This document shows positions 1-5,776 of a stretch of 26,170 nt of DNA, in pieces. This stretch comes from a virus. The first letter of the stretch is position 1; every line of letters starts with the position of its first letter. The translations under genes and the position numbers were made by a program. Location of the stretch: positions 1 to 26,170 of IMG/VR virus record IMGVR_UViG_3300047548_000846; one strand, given 5' to 3'. The notes below the pieces were generated by a model that saw only the letters and a list, made by a program, of their open reading frames with translations, was not told the origin of the DNA and did no database searches.

Positions 1-1
1 C

Positions 2-88
2 CCAGAATCTATAGATTTTAACGCTATAGAATTTACACAATTTAGCCACACGGAGTGGAAACGATGGATACAACGCCTAACCCCTTAA
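2..88 (+). CDS. C-terminal end of a possible upstream gene (partial, unrecognised)
   Basis: An open frame enters from the left edge and runs 28 codons to a TAA at 86-88. The visible C-terminus ends in HTEWKRWIQRLTP and has a protein-like composition. It would overlap the next gene by 25 bases, as other genes here overlap, and the next gene's ribosome binding site would lie inside it. With only 28 residues visible no function can be assigned. The open frame could be chance; the other two + frames both stop before base 22. Confidence 0.3.
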   Translation, partial: PESIDFNAIEFTQFSHTEWKRWIQRLTP

Positions 89-894
89 ACACATGGCAGG
101 AATTCAATATTTCAAGCCTGGTTTCCATGTTTGAACGTACATTGAAATTTGGCTCTCCAGTTAAGCCACGTAATTCTCTTATATACGAAATAGGCGATTT
201 ACAATTAACTGTACACCCATCCTTCCCCTTCATGTTATTTAAGGAACGTAATTATCCTTTAAGCTATTTTCGTAAAGAAATGGCTTGGAAACTAAGCGCT
301 AATAAATATGACGACAGCATTAAAAAGCACGCTAAAATGTGGAATTCGGTTCAAAATCCGGATGGAACATTTAACTCCAATTATGGTCAGTTTTGGTTCG
401 GTGAACAGCAAGGTTTTTGGACCGCTTTACAGGAATTAATTCGTGATAAAGACAGCCGCCGAGCGGTAATCCCGATGCTGTCAAAGGACCATTTAAAACC
501 TGAAACGATAGACACCGTATGCACTGAATCAGTCGGCTTTAGAATACGTGACAATGTGCTAGTGTGTTCCGTACATATGAGGTCTAGTGACCAGATATTT
601 GGTCTCGGTACGGATATTCCAACTTTCAGTTTTCTAATGATGCTAATGCATGGTATGCTAAAATCTGTATATCCTAGTTTACATTTAGGTACTATAGTTA
701 TAACAGCCATGTCCAGCCATATTTATGAACAGCATTTCGATATGGTACGACGTATAATAGAAGCTCCATTACAAGAGTTTAGGCAAGTGGAAATGCCTAC
801 TTGTAATACAGCCGAGGCGATGTGCATAATAGCTAGCCGTGGTAAACCTATTACTACTGGTGGCCAACTAGGGGATTGGTTATATGACCAATAA
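64..894 (+). CDS. Thymidylate synthase / dCMP hydroxymethylase family enzyme, probably dCMP-specific
   Basis: A 276-residue pyrimidine-nucleotide C5 methyl/hydroxymethyl-transferase, expected to be cytosolic and folate-dependent. Visible family landmarks, numbered from the ATG at 64: NSNYG near 104-108, the phosphate-binding DSRR at 130-133, the nucleophile Cys153 in VCTESVGFRIRD, RSSDQIFG near 173-180, and SHIYEQHFD with His219 and Tyr221. The residue equivalent to E. coli ThyA Asn177, which selects dUMP, is Asp184 (GLGTDIP). As I recall it, T4 dCMP hydroxymethylase also has Asp there, and the motif around Cys153 resembles T4 gp42 more than ThyA (VCT, not PCH). The product may therefore be 5-hydroxymethyl-dCMP or 5-methyl-dCMP rather than dTMP; that is inference. 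The ATG at 64 is preferred over GTG at 55 because GGAG at 52-55 is 8 bases upstream of it. The 3' end overlaps the dCMP deaminase. Confidence 0.85.
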   Translation: MDTTPNPLNTWQEFNISSLVSMFERTLKFGSPVKPRNSLIYEIGDLQLTVHPSFPFMLFKERNYPLSYFRKEMAWKLSANKYDDSIKKHAKMWNSVQNPDGTFNSNYGQFWFGEQQGFWTALQELIRDKDSRRAVIPMLSKDHLKPETIDTVCTESVGFRIRDNVLVCSVHMRSSDQIFGLGTDIPTFSFLMMLMHGMLKSVYPSLHLGTIVITAMSSHIYEQHFDMVRRIIEAPLQEFRQVEMPTCNTAEAMCIIASRGKPITTGGQLGDWLYDQ

Positions 895-1399
895 TTCTGT
901 AGTGCGACCAGAAAGAAATAGTTACATGATGGGCTTGAGCATAGTAGCTAGCTCTAGAGCTTCATGTCCTAGACGTAAAGTCGGCTGTATTTTAGTTAAC
1001 GAACGTTACCATGTACTAGCTACTGGTTACAATGGGCCTCCGGCTGGTTTCACCAACTGCACAGAAATTAACTGTCCAGGTGCTGGCTTAAAATCAGGCG
1101 AAGGCCTAGATAAATGTCAAGCTATACATGCAGAACAAAACGCTTTGTTACAGTGTAAAGACGTGTGGACTATTCATGCGGCGTTTATAACTACGGCACC
1201 TTGTATAACCTGCATAAAGCTGCTATTGAATACCTCTTGTAAAACCATTTATTTCTTGAAAGATTATCCTCATAGTGAAAGCAAGGCCTTATGGATTTCG
1301 GCGGGTAGGGGTTGGGTTGAACTTAATACTATACATAACGACTTACAAATGATCTCAGATACGCTCTCAGACGCTCTGAACTATTGTAAAAATAGCTAG
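884..1399 (+). CDS. Deoxycytidylate (dCMP) deaminase
   Basis: A 171-residue zinc-dependent enzyme of the cytidine/deoxycytidylate deaminase family, which converts dCMP to dUMP. The catalytic HAE motif is at residues 82-84 (IHAEQNALL), with zinc ligand His82 and proton-shuttling Glu84. The second zinc motif PCITC supplies Cys107 and Cys110. The GYNGPP segment near 48-53 and the cysteine-rich stretch at 59-78 match phage dCMP deaminases, which often carry an extra structural zinc. The start overlaps the preceding gene by 11 bases and has AGGGGA at 870-875, so the pair is probably translationally coupled. Together they link two uses of the dCMP pool. The last codons lie inside a repeat element that continues to the next gene. 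Confidence 0.93.
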   Translation: MTNNSVVRPERNSYMMGLSIVASSRASCPRRKVGCILVNERYHVLATGYNGPPAGFTNCTEINCPGAGLKSGEGLDKCQAIHAEQNALLQCKDVWTIHAAFITTAPCITCIKLLLNTSCKTIYFLKDYPHSESKALWISAGRGWVELNTIHNDLQMISDTLSDALNYCKNS

Positions 1400-1448
1400 C
1401 CCGTAGGCTACTGCGCATCAACTTTTAAACGTATTAGGAGCGTTACAG
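1361..1448 (+). repeat. Dispersed inverted-repeat element, copy A
   Basis: This copy spans the end of the dCMP deaminase gene and the gap to the next gene. It starts with two ACGCTCT units (1361-1367 and 1371-1377, period 10), the second within ACGCTCTGAACTA. A palindrome-rich core GCTAGCCCGTAG follows at 1395-1406, then AACTTTTAA at 1420-1428, and AGGAGCGTTACAG at 1436-1448. The outer ACGCTC and GAGCGT are inverted. The core is found reverse-complemented in copy B, and both ends resemble copy C. Here the right end doubles as the ribosome binding site of the downstream gene. Confidence 0.55.
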
Positions 1449-1774
1449 TGAAAGTATCAAGAAAAAGAAGTATCGTCAAAAAAGTCTCCGAACCAGTTAA
1501 ATCCATTTTAGATGAAGCCTTAGAAATTATTCATGGCGATCGCGAAAAAAATTACGGAGACCCAGGTCGAAATACTAGAGCTATTGCGGATTTATGGAGA
1601 GTCCATTTAAAACATAAGTATGGGGTCGATGTACCTTTAGCCGAAGTAGACGTATGCCAATTTATGATTTACCTTAAAATGGCCCGATTAATGCATAGCC
1701 CTACTCATCGAGATAGTAAAGTAGATATTGCAGGCTATATTGGATTACTCGATAGAATTGATGCAACTAAATAA
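1448..1774 (+). CDS. DUF6378-like phage protein, function unknown
   Basis: A 108-residue acidic-core protein. After a basic N-terminus (about residues 1-17) it has EALEIIHGDREKNYGDP near 23-39, and KMARLMHSP plus DSKVDIAGYIGLLDRI near the end. I associate this pattern with a small phage family, DUF6378, often found near nucleotide-metabolism genes. The helical make-up and conserved acidic positions recall all-alpha (MazG-like) NTP pyrophosphatases, but no complete EExxE...ExxD signature is visible, so that remains a guess. It starts at GTG with AGGAG at 1436-1440, 7 bases upstream. It sits alone between repeat copy A and a terminator, which gives it the look of a separate cassette. Confidence 0.75.
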   Translation: MKVSRKRSIVKKVSEPVKSILDEALEIIHGDREKNYGDPGRNTRAIADLWRVHLKHKYGVDVPLAEVDVCQFMIYLKMARLMHSPTHRDSKVDIAGYIGLLDRIDATK

Positions 1775-1781
1775 AGTTATC

Positions 1782-1806
1782 GGCCGGAATATCCGGCCTT
1801 TAATTT
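1782..1806 (+). terminator. Rho-independent terminator after the DUF6378-like gene
   Basis: GGCCGGA at 1782-1788 pairs with TCCGGCC at 1792-1798 around a 3-base loop, giving a 7-bp GC-rich stem. The T-rich tract TTTAATTT follows. It lies 8 bases after the stop codon and closes the first + strand gene group. Confidence 0.8.
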
Positions 1807-1823
1807 GTCATAAATTAGAGTTG

Positions 1824-1852
1824 TGTACAAGAAGTAGCTTTTATGGTATAAT
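1824..1852 (+). promoter_or_regulatory. Sigma-70-type promoter for the ligase operon, with extended -10
   Basis: A perfect TATAAT at 1847-1852 is preceded by TGG, forming an extended -10. TGTACA at 1824-1829 matches four of six -35 positions at a 17-bp spacing. Transcription should begin near 1859, giving a short leader before AAGGAG at 1865-1870 and the ligase start. It lies directly after the preceding terminator, so the downstream genes form their own transcription unit. Confidence 0.75.
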
Positions 1853-1876
1853 AAATCTAATAACAAGGAGAAGTAT

Positions 1877-2935
1877 GTGGATAAAGTAACACTGTATAGG
1901 AAACATGCAACGGGCGTCGGCACATGGCGCATATTCAATATTGACAGTTTGATTCACATCAGGCACGCTACGACTATAGGAGGCTTAGAAGTTAGTCACT
2001 CTGAACTAGTTTCAGAGGGCCTCGCTGGTCGCACTTTGGCTGAACAAGTAGCGTCTCGAATTAGGTCTAGAGTGTCAAAAATGTTAGACAAAGGTTACAA
2101 ATACAGTATAGAAGAAGCTCTGGCTAGCAGTGGTAATCAGTTAGGATTTCTTCGTCCGATGTTGGCTCAGTCGATAAAGAAAGTAACCGCTGTCAACTAC
2201 AAGCAAGCTGTATTGCAGAAAAAACTCGATGGGCATCGATGCTTAATAACTAAAGATGAAGGTAAAGTCATAGCTTATAGTCGTCAAGGTAAAATCATCG
2301 ATACAATTACCCATATTACAGATCAGCTACAAGATATTCTGGAAGAAGGCGAGACCATCGATGGTGAACTATATTGTCATGGTCAATTACTGCAGACCAT
2401 TGCCTCCTGGGTTAAACGTAAGCAACCAAATACAGTGTCGCTCACATACGCAGTATATGATTGTATTGACGATGCCCCTTACATAGAGCGTCATCGCTAT
2501 TTGCAAGATAAATTAAAAGGTTTGTATCGTGTGGTAGTATTACCTTACATTCTATATGAAAATTCAGAGCAAATGCAAGCCTATCTATCTAAAGTACGAG
2601 GCCAAGGCTTCGAAGGCCTGATGTTACGATTACATGGTTATGGGTATGAGTCCGGAAAGCGAAGCGCGTCGCTCATTAAAGTGAAAGTCTTTGAAGATAC
2701 AGAAGTAAACGTGATTGGCGTAATACCTTCATCTGAAGGGTGGGCCATCTGTGTAGCTATGTACAATGGCAAGCAGTTTAACATCAGTGCGCCAGGTGAT
2801 TTCTCAGCTAAGTATGAAGTCATGAAAAACAAAGATAAATATATTGGTCGTGACTTAACTATTGAGTATAGCCATCTAACAGCAGAGGGCATTCCATTTC
2901 ACGCAGTAGCACTGCGCTGGAGGGAAGATCTGTGA
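1877..2935 (+). CDS. ATP-dependent DNA ligase with an N-terminal WGR-like region
   Basis: A 352-residue nick-sealing enzyme of the nucleotidyltransferase superfamily. Motifs in order: motif I KKLDGHR with adenylated Lys116, motif III DGELY at 162-166, motif IIIa YAVYD at 191-195, motif IV EGLMLR at 246-251 and motif V SLIKVK at 265-270. An OB-fold-like C-terminal region follows, from about 275. Residues 1-80 precede the catalytic domain and resemble a WGR-type nucleic-acid-binding domain (tryptophan in GTWRIF near 15-20, IGGLEVS near 34-40, LDKGYKYS near 70-77). The start is GTG, with AAGGAG 6 bases upstream; the ATG at 1875 is out of frame and stops after four codons. The stop overlaps the next start by 4 bases. 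Confidence 0.92.
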   Translation: MDKVTLYRKHATGVGTWRIFNIDSLIHIRHATTIGGLEVSHSELVSEGLAGRTLAEQVASRIRSRVSKMLDKGYKYSIEEALASSGNQLGFLRPMLAQSIKKVTAVNYKQAVLQKKLDGHRCLITKDEGKVIAYSRQGKIIDTITHITDQLQDILEEGETIDGELYCHGQLLQTIASWVKRKQPNTVSLTYAVYDCIDDAPYIERHRYLQDKLKGLYRVVVLPYILYENSEQMQAYLSKVRGQGFEGLMLRLHGYGYESGKRSASLIKVKVFEDTEVNVIGVIPSSEGWAICVAMYNGKQFNISAPGDFSAKYEVMKNKDKYIGRDLTIEYSHLTAEGIPFHAVALRWREDL

Positions 2936-3192
2936 TTGATATTGAAGAAGCTGAAAGATTCGCAGATGAAAATGATCGTGCCAGCCAAATAACATTACAT
3001 GCCGAAGTTGAAGCATTAGATAAACATTTAAGAGGTGTGGAAAAAGTCCCGGATTATTTCGATGGTGAAAGCTGTATAGATTGCCGAGAAGAAATCCCTA
3101 AACCTAGATTATCTACAGGGGCTTTCAGATGTTTGTTTTGTCAGACAATGCAAGAATCTATTCGTAAAATGCGAGGTCCGCATGCTCGATAA
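2932..3192 (+). CDS. Small DksA/TraR-type C4 zinc-finger protein
   Basis: An 86-residue protein with a helical N-terminal half and a C-terminal four-cysteine zinc finger: Cys48 and Cys51 (CIDC), then Cys67 and Cys70 (CLFC), with the linker EEIPKPRL and a trailing CQ. This is the DksA/TraR signature. Family members bind the RNA polymerase secondary channel and change initiation at stringent-response promoters. Plasmid TraR and phage homologues are similarly short and act without ppGpp. That this one binds host polymerase is inference. GTG start, with a purine-rich GGAGGG upstream; it overlaps the ligase stop as GTGA, so coupled translation is likely. Confidence 0.85.
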   Translation: MIDIEEAERFADENDRASQITLHAEVEALDKHLRGVEKVPDYFDGESCIDCREEIPKPRLSTGAFRCLFCQTMQESIRKMRGPHAR

Positions 3193-3331
3193 TAAACCAG
3201 CACATATAGGCAACGGGTATACGGCTGAGCAAGTCGCTGCTGGATACAAGGTGGTAGACGAACTTACTGGCAAAAGCCATGTAGCTGAGTCTATCGAAGA
3301 AGCTTTATCTCTCTTTAACGAGGAAGAATAA
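3182..3331 (+). CDS. Small protein of unknown function (49 aa)
   Basis: The ORF starts at ATG 3182, inside the end of the zinc-finger gene (11-base overlap), and ends one base before the exonuclease start. GAGG at 3173-3176 is 5 bases upstream. The product is acidic at its C-terminus (SIEEALSLFNEEE) and contains GYTAEQVAAGYKVVDELTG. I recognise no family. Support comes from the ribosome binding site, the tight fit between neighbours and the lack of any other use for this 140-base stretch. The end of this gene also carries the exonuclease ribosome binding site. Confidence 0.6.
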   Translation: MLDNKPAHIGNGYTAEQVAAGYKVVDELTGKSHVAESIEEALSLFNEEE

Positions 3332-3332
3332 C

Positions 3333-3872
3333 ATGTCAAATTACGGTATTATGCTGGACCTTGAAACAGTAGGCACCCGAGCTACCTCAGCTATAGTGAG
3401 CATCGGGGCGACGCTCATGAATCTTGAAACTCTAACCAATGAAGCTTACTATTACAAGGTGGTTGATTTAGCTAGTTCGGTTGGATTCGGGCTGACCGTC
3501 GACCCTGGCACTATTGCTTGGTGGGAGCAACAGACGGAAGAAGCACGTGCTATATTCACGACTGAAGACAAAGTTACCTTGGACGCTGCACTATTTGGAT
3601 TCATTGAATTCGTTGGTGACAAATCTGAGAAAATCAAAATCTTCGGCAACGGAGCTGATTTTGACAATGCTATATTGGCCTACGCGTACGCCAAATGTGG
3701 TATGGCCGCTCCCTGGCAGTTCTATAACAACAGATGTTACAGGACTATTAAGGCTATGTATCCAGATGTACCTAGACATAAGCCAGCCATAGCACATGAT
3801 GCGATGCACGATGCTATAGCTCAAGCACGCACTCTATTTGATATCATTAGAACTAAGTCCGTTGCGCTCTGA
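3333..3872 (+). CDS. DEDDh-family 3'-5' exonuclease
   Basis: A 179-residue single-domain exonuclease of the DnaQ/RNase T superfamily, closest in look to the Rv2179c-like / phage dexA-like group. Exo I is DLETVGT (Asp9, Glu11), Exo II is FGNGADFD (Asp109 or Asp111) and Exo III is HDAMHD with His155 and Asp160. These supply the four metal-binding carboxylates and the general base. Family members degrade single-stranded DNA or RNA from the 3' end; which one applies here cannot be read. GAGGAAG at 3320-3326 serves as ribosome binding site. It is the last gene of the ligase operon, and its stop codon lies in the left arm of repeat copy B. Confidence 0.88.
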   Translation: MSNYGIMLDLETVGTRATSAIVSIGATLMNLETLTNEAYYYKVVDLASSVGFGLTVDPGTIAWWEQQTEEARAIFTTEDKVTLDAALFGFIEFVGDKSEKIKIFGNGADFDNAILAYAYAKCGMAAPWQFYNNRCYRTIKAMYPDVPRHKPAIAHDAMHDAIAQARTLFDIIRTKSVAL

Positions 3873-3949
3873 ATTAGTTAATAAGTAGGTACGTATGCTA
3901 CTACGGGCTAGCCCCTTTTAGTTTAATTCAGACTACAACCAGAGCGCTA
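3864..3949 (+). repeat. Dispersed inverted-repeat element, copy B
   Basis: The ends are GCGCTCTGAATTA at 3864-3876 and, inverted, TAATTCAG at 3924-3931 followed after 9 bases by AGAGCGC at 3941-3947. Inside are a small AGTAG/CTACT hairpin (about 3884-3902) and CTACGGGCTAGC at 3901-3912, the exact reverse complement of the 12-bp core of copy A. The left arm contains the TGA stop of the exonuclease gene. The element fills most of the gap between the convergent gene blocks. No clear + strand terminator is visible apart from a weak GGGCTAGCCC-TTTT, so the element may serve that role. Confidence 0.55.
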
Positions 3950-3978
3950 TATAACTACTTGAGATACATTCTAATAAT

Positions 3979-4009
3979 AAAAAGAGCTCCATAGAAAACC
4001 TATGGAGCT
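3979..4009 (-). terminator. Rho-independent terminator ending the late (- strand) operon
   Basis: AGCTCCATAG at 3985-3994 pairs perfectly with CTATGGAGCT at 4000-4009 around a 5-base loop. Read on the - strand, the 10-bp stem is followed by CTTTTTATTATT. It lies about 30 bases after the Rz1-like stop and would end structural and lysis transcripts before they run into the + strand operon. On the + strand no T tract follows, so it looks one-directional. Confidence 0.88.
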
Positions 4010-4037
4010 TCGCAGCGAGCACTGCTTTAAAGCGTAT

Positions 4038-4334
4038 TTATTCTTTCTTACCTTGAATACGCTTTTCATATTCAATAATACATTGAACTAATTGGCGTTT
4101 ACCTAAAGCGCACATACCGTATTCTTTGATAATTTGGTCGTCCTGAGTAGCTATATAGCCAGGCTCACCCGATTTAGTGATCGGAAGTGGTGGGCACTGA
4201 GTTAACAGTTCTCGGCAATCCAGAGGCGGCGGAGTTGGATTGACGTATGGCTTCGTTCCGAAGATCGAGCAACCTTGGGCTCCAATTACAATTAACGTTA
4301 AAAGGCTTAAGGCGAAGCTCTTCTGCCAAATCAT
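4038..4334 (-). CDS. Rz1: Rz1-like outer-membrane spanin lipoprotein
   Basis: A 98-residue protein with a lipoprotein signal: basic start MIWQK, hydrophobic FALSLLTLIVIGAQ, then the lipidated Cys at residue 22 (AQGC-S). The mature part is proline-rich at first (NPTPPPLD) and has several further cysteines. The gene begins inside the Rz-like gene in another frame, overlaps its last 161 bases and runs past its stop. This is a familiar spanin arrangement. The ATG has AAGGAG 8 bases upstream, embedded in the Rz coding sequence. With the inner-membrane spanin it should fuse the two membranes in the last step of lysis. It is larger than lambda Rz1 (60 aa), and the lipobox has Ala at -3, a less common residue. 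Confidence 0.85.
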   Translation of the reverse strand: MIWQKSFALSLLTLIVIGAQGCSIFGTKPYVNPTPPPLDCRELLTQCPPLPITKSGEPGYIATQDDQIIKEYGMCALGKRQLVQCIIEYEKRIQGKKE

Positions 4335-4605
4335 TTGATATCTCCTTACTTATTACATTATAGTCGAATACTTCGGTAGAGCGTACTGAAGCGGCTTTAG
4401 CAGATTTCTCGTCCCACATAACATTGAACTTATTCAATGCCAGTTGAGTAGCGACCTCTTCTCTATTCTCTTCGGATACTCGCACATCGTACCCATCACT
4501 TCGCCCTTTGATATATAAACCCGCGAATAACAAAAGTACCAGGGCGAGTTTTATAAGTGGCCACCATGGGTTGATGGCCGTTAACACCGTATCAAGTCGG
4601 CTCAT
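4174..4605 (-). CDS. Rz: Rz-like inner-membrane spanin
   Basis: A 143-residue protein with an N-terminal membrane anchor (PLIKLALVLLLFAGLYI, about residues 16-32) and a hydrophilic periplasmic part with helical, charged sequence (SEENREEVATQLALNKF and a second helical stretch to about residue 95). This is the i-spanin layout. I start it at ATG 4605 because AAGGA lies 8 bases upstream; an in-frame ATG at 4614 would leave no space after the same site. The 5' end overlaps the preceding membrane-protein gene and the 3' part overlaps Rz1. Sequence identity to lambda Rz is not obvious, so the call rests on topology and the nested partner gene. Confidence 0.82.
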   Translation of the reverse strand: MSRLDTVLTAINPWWPLIKLALVLLLFAGLYIKGRSDGYDVRVSEENREEVATQLALNKFNVMWDEKSAKAASVRSTEVFDYNVISKEISNDLAEELRLKPFNVNCNWSPRLLDLRNEAIRQSNSAASGLPRTVNSVPTTSDH

Positions 4606-4930
4606 TGTTATCATCCTTACGACGGTTCTGATGATAATCCTGACGAATGTTACCAGTGCTAATATATTTCCACCAAGGAGGTAGATAGGGTGTAGTGGCG
4701 AATACCGCAGCTAAACCTATATAAAATAAAGCTCCGTACCAAGAATCCGCCCGCTGATTATACCATTGAATAAACATGAGAGGTATAGGCATCGAACCAG
4801 CGAGTACAAAACCACTTAATCGGATTATTTTAGACAGGTCTAAGTTCTTCGCCCCTAAGTCTGCAGCTCGCACAAACAGAGTAATAGAGATGATTAGTAA
4901 CGCAATAGAGCTGACGAATAATAACAACAT
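4592..4930 (-). CDS. Small membrane protein, holin or antiholin candidate
   Basis: A 112-residue protein with about three hydrophobic segments: residues 1-22 (MLLLFVSSIALLIISITLFV), about 38-55 and about 64-83 (GALFYIGLAAVFATTPYL), then a charged C-terminal tail rich in Arg, Asp and Asn. It lies between another small membrane protein and the spanins, which is where holins and antiholins are found. No specific holin family is recognised. The ribosome binding site GGAG lies within the last codons of the upstream gene, so translation is probably coupled. Position and topology support a lysis role; the precise role is inference. Confidence 0.6.
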   Translation of the reverse strand: MLLLFVSSIALLIISITLFVRAADLGAKNLDLSKIIRLSGFVLAGSMPIPLMFIQWYNQRADSWYGALFYIGLAAVFATTPYLPPWWKYISTGNIRQDYHQNRRKDDNNEPT

Positions 4931-4931
4931 G

Positions 4932-5312
4932 TTATTCTCCTTTTGGACTGATTAAAGAAAGAAGTCTATCAAAAAATTGATCTAGTTTCTTGATAAACAT
5001 AGGTATCACCCACCTGGATAACAAGGATGAAGTGATGGCTAAGGGCGAAGCGTGTTTCTCTACCTTATACCACTCGAAGCCTAGTAAATCTGGTAGAATA
5101 GATGTACAAGCTGTGCCTACAACAATACAGGCAAAAGAGATTAAGAATAACATTTTTCTGGACTCTGTATTTTGAGAAAATGCGAATCCAGCTATGGTAC
5201 CTACAAAGGCGCCAGTTATAACGTATAAAGGTTGACCGAATACTGGAATCAAGAAATCATGATTCAAGTTGTAAGCAACACCCAACGACGATATTATAAT
5301 TATAGGTAACAT
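4932..5312 (-). CDS. Small membrane protein, holin candidate
   Basis: A 126-residue protein with hydrophobic stretches near residues 2-13, 27-46 (YVITGAFVGTIAGFAFSQ) and 54-75 (MLFLISFACIVVGTACTSIL), an amphipathic helix near 88-110 and a basic/acidic tail. It is directly downstream of the endolysin gene. That endolysin lacks a signal peptide and so needs a holin to reach the wall. The start has AAGGAA 6 bases upstream, overlapping the endolysin stop. No named holin family is recognised. Having two adjacent membrane proteins suggests a holin/antiholin or holin/pinholin pair. Confidence 0.6.
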   Translation of the reverse strand: MLPIIIISSLGVAYNLNHDFLIPVFGQPLYVITGAFVGTIAGFAFSQNTESRKMLFLISFACIVVGTACTSILPDLLGFEWYKVEKHASPLAITSSLLSRWVIPMFIKKLDQFFDRLLSLISPKGE

Positions 5313-5320
5313 AAGTTTCC

Positions 5321-5767
5321 TTAGGGATATTTTGATTTTAAGAGTTCAAAATGAGGTCCGTCCCACTCGCCTCGTTCTTGTAATATACCATTTCGGTTCC
5401 AGTCCCAACCCCAACGAATGAATACCTCTAAGTCCATAGCCGCGTTCATCATATGCTTACCTATCAACCTAAAGGCATTTGCATTATTCCAGTCAATAAC
5501 GCCATTACTTATAGGAGCTAAATCTACCGCTTTACCTAAACCATCGGCTCCAGGTAAATGTCTAGAAGCTAAGGTACTCGTAACAATATTACCAGGTTTA
5601 GTACGGCCTTGAGCGTACAGCTCTAACTGGCGAGAATAAGACCTTAAGCCCTCTGTAACAATGATTCTTTGAGGGCAAGTTTCTATAGCTTTAGTCACTA
5701 CTTTAACTAAGTCTGGATGAACATGGTTAAGTTTAGCTACGCTCTTTGCATCTAATTTATTTGGCAT
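5321..5767 (-). CDS. Endolysin: M15-type L-alanyl-D-glutamate (VanY/T5-like) peptidase
   Basis: A 148-residue single-domain zinc peptidase that should cut peptidoglycan stem peptides. Visible landmarks: EGLRSYSRQLELYAQG (substrate-side helix, about 39-54), SRH with zinc ligand His70, AVDL with Asp82, and EWDGPHFEL with His139 and the likely catalytic Asp136. His70 and Asp82 are farther apart than in the usual SxHxxGxAxD motif because a short ADGLG-containing loop lies between them. There is no signal peptide or transmembrane helix, so export depends on a holin. GAGG upstream overlaps the previous stop. It opens the lysis cassette. Confidence 0.88.
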   Translation of the reverse strand: MPNKLDAKSVAKLNHVHPDLVKVVTKAIETCPQRIIVTEGLRSYSRQLELYAQGRTKPGNIVTSTLASRHLPGADGLGKAVDLAPISNGVIDWNNANAFRLIGKHMMNAAMDLEVFIRWGWDWNRNGILQERGEWDGPHFELLKSKYP

Positions 5768-5776
5768 GACTAGCCC

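Noticed and set aside
64-72. GTG 55 as start of the thymidylate synthase-like gene
   Set aside because: The only Shine-Dalgarno-like GGAG (52-55) overlaps that GTG, but is well spaced for the ATG at 64.
387-710. 107-residue - strand ORF opposite the thymidylate synthase-like gene
   Set aside because: It is a shadow of a gene with clear catalytic motifs on the other strand.
4606-4614. ATG 4614 as start of the Rz-like gene
   Set aside because: The AAGGA site directly abuts it with no spacing; the in-frame ATG at 4605 has an 8-base spacing.
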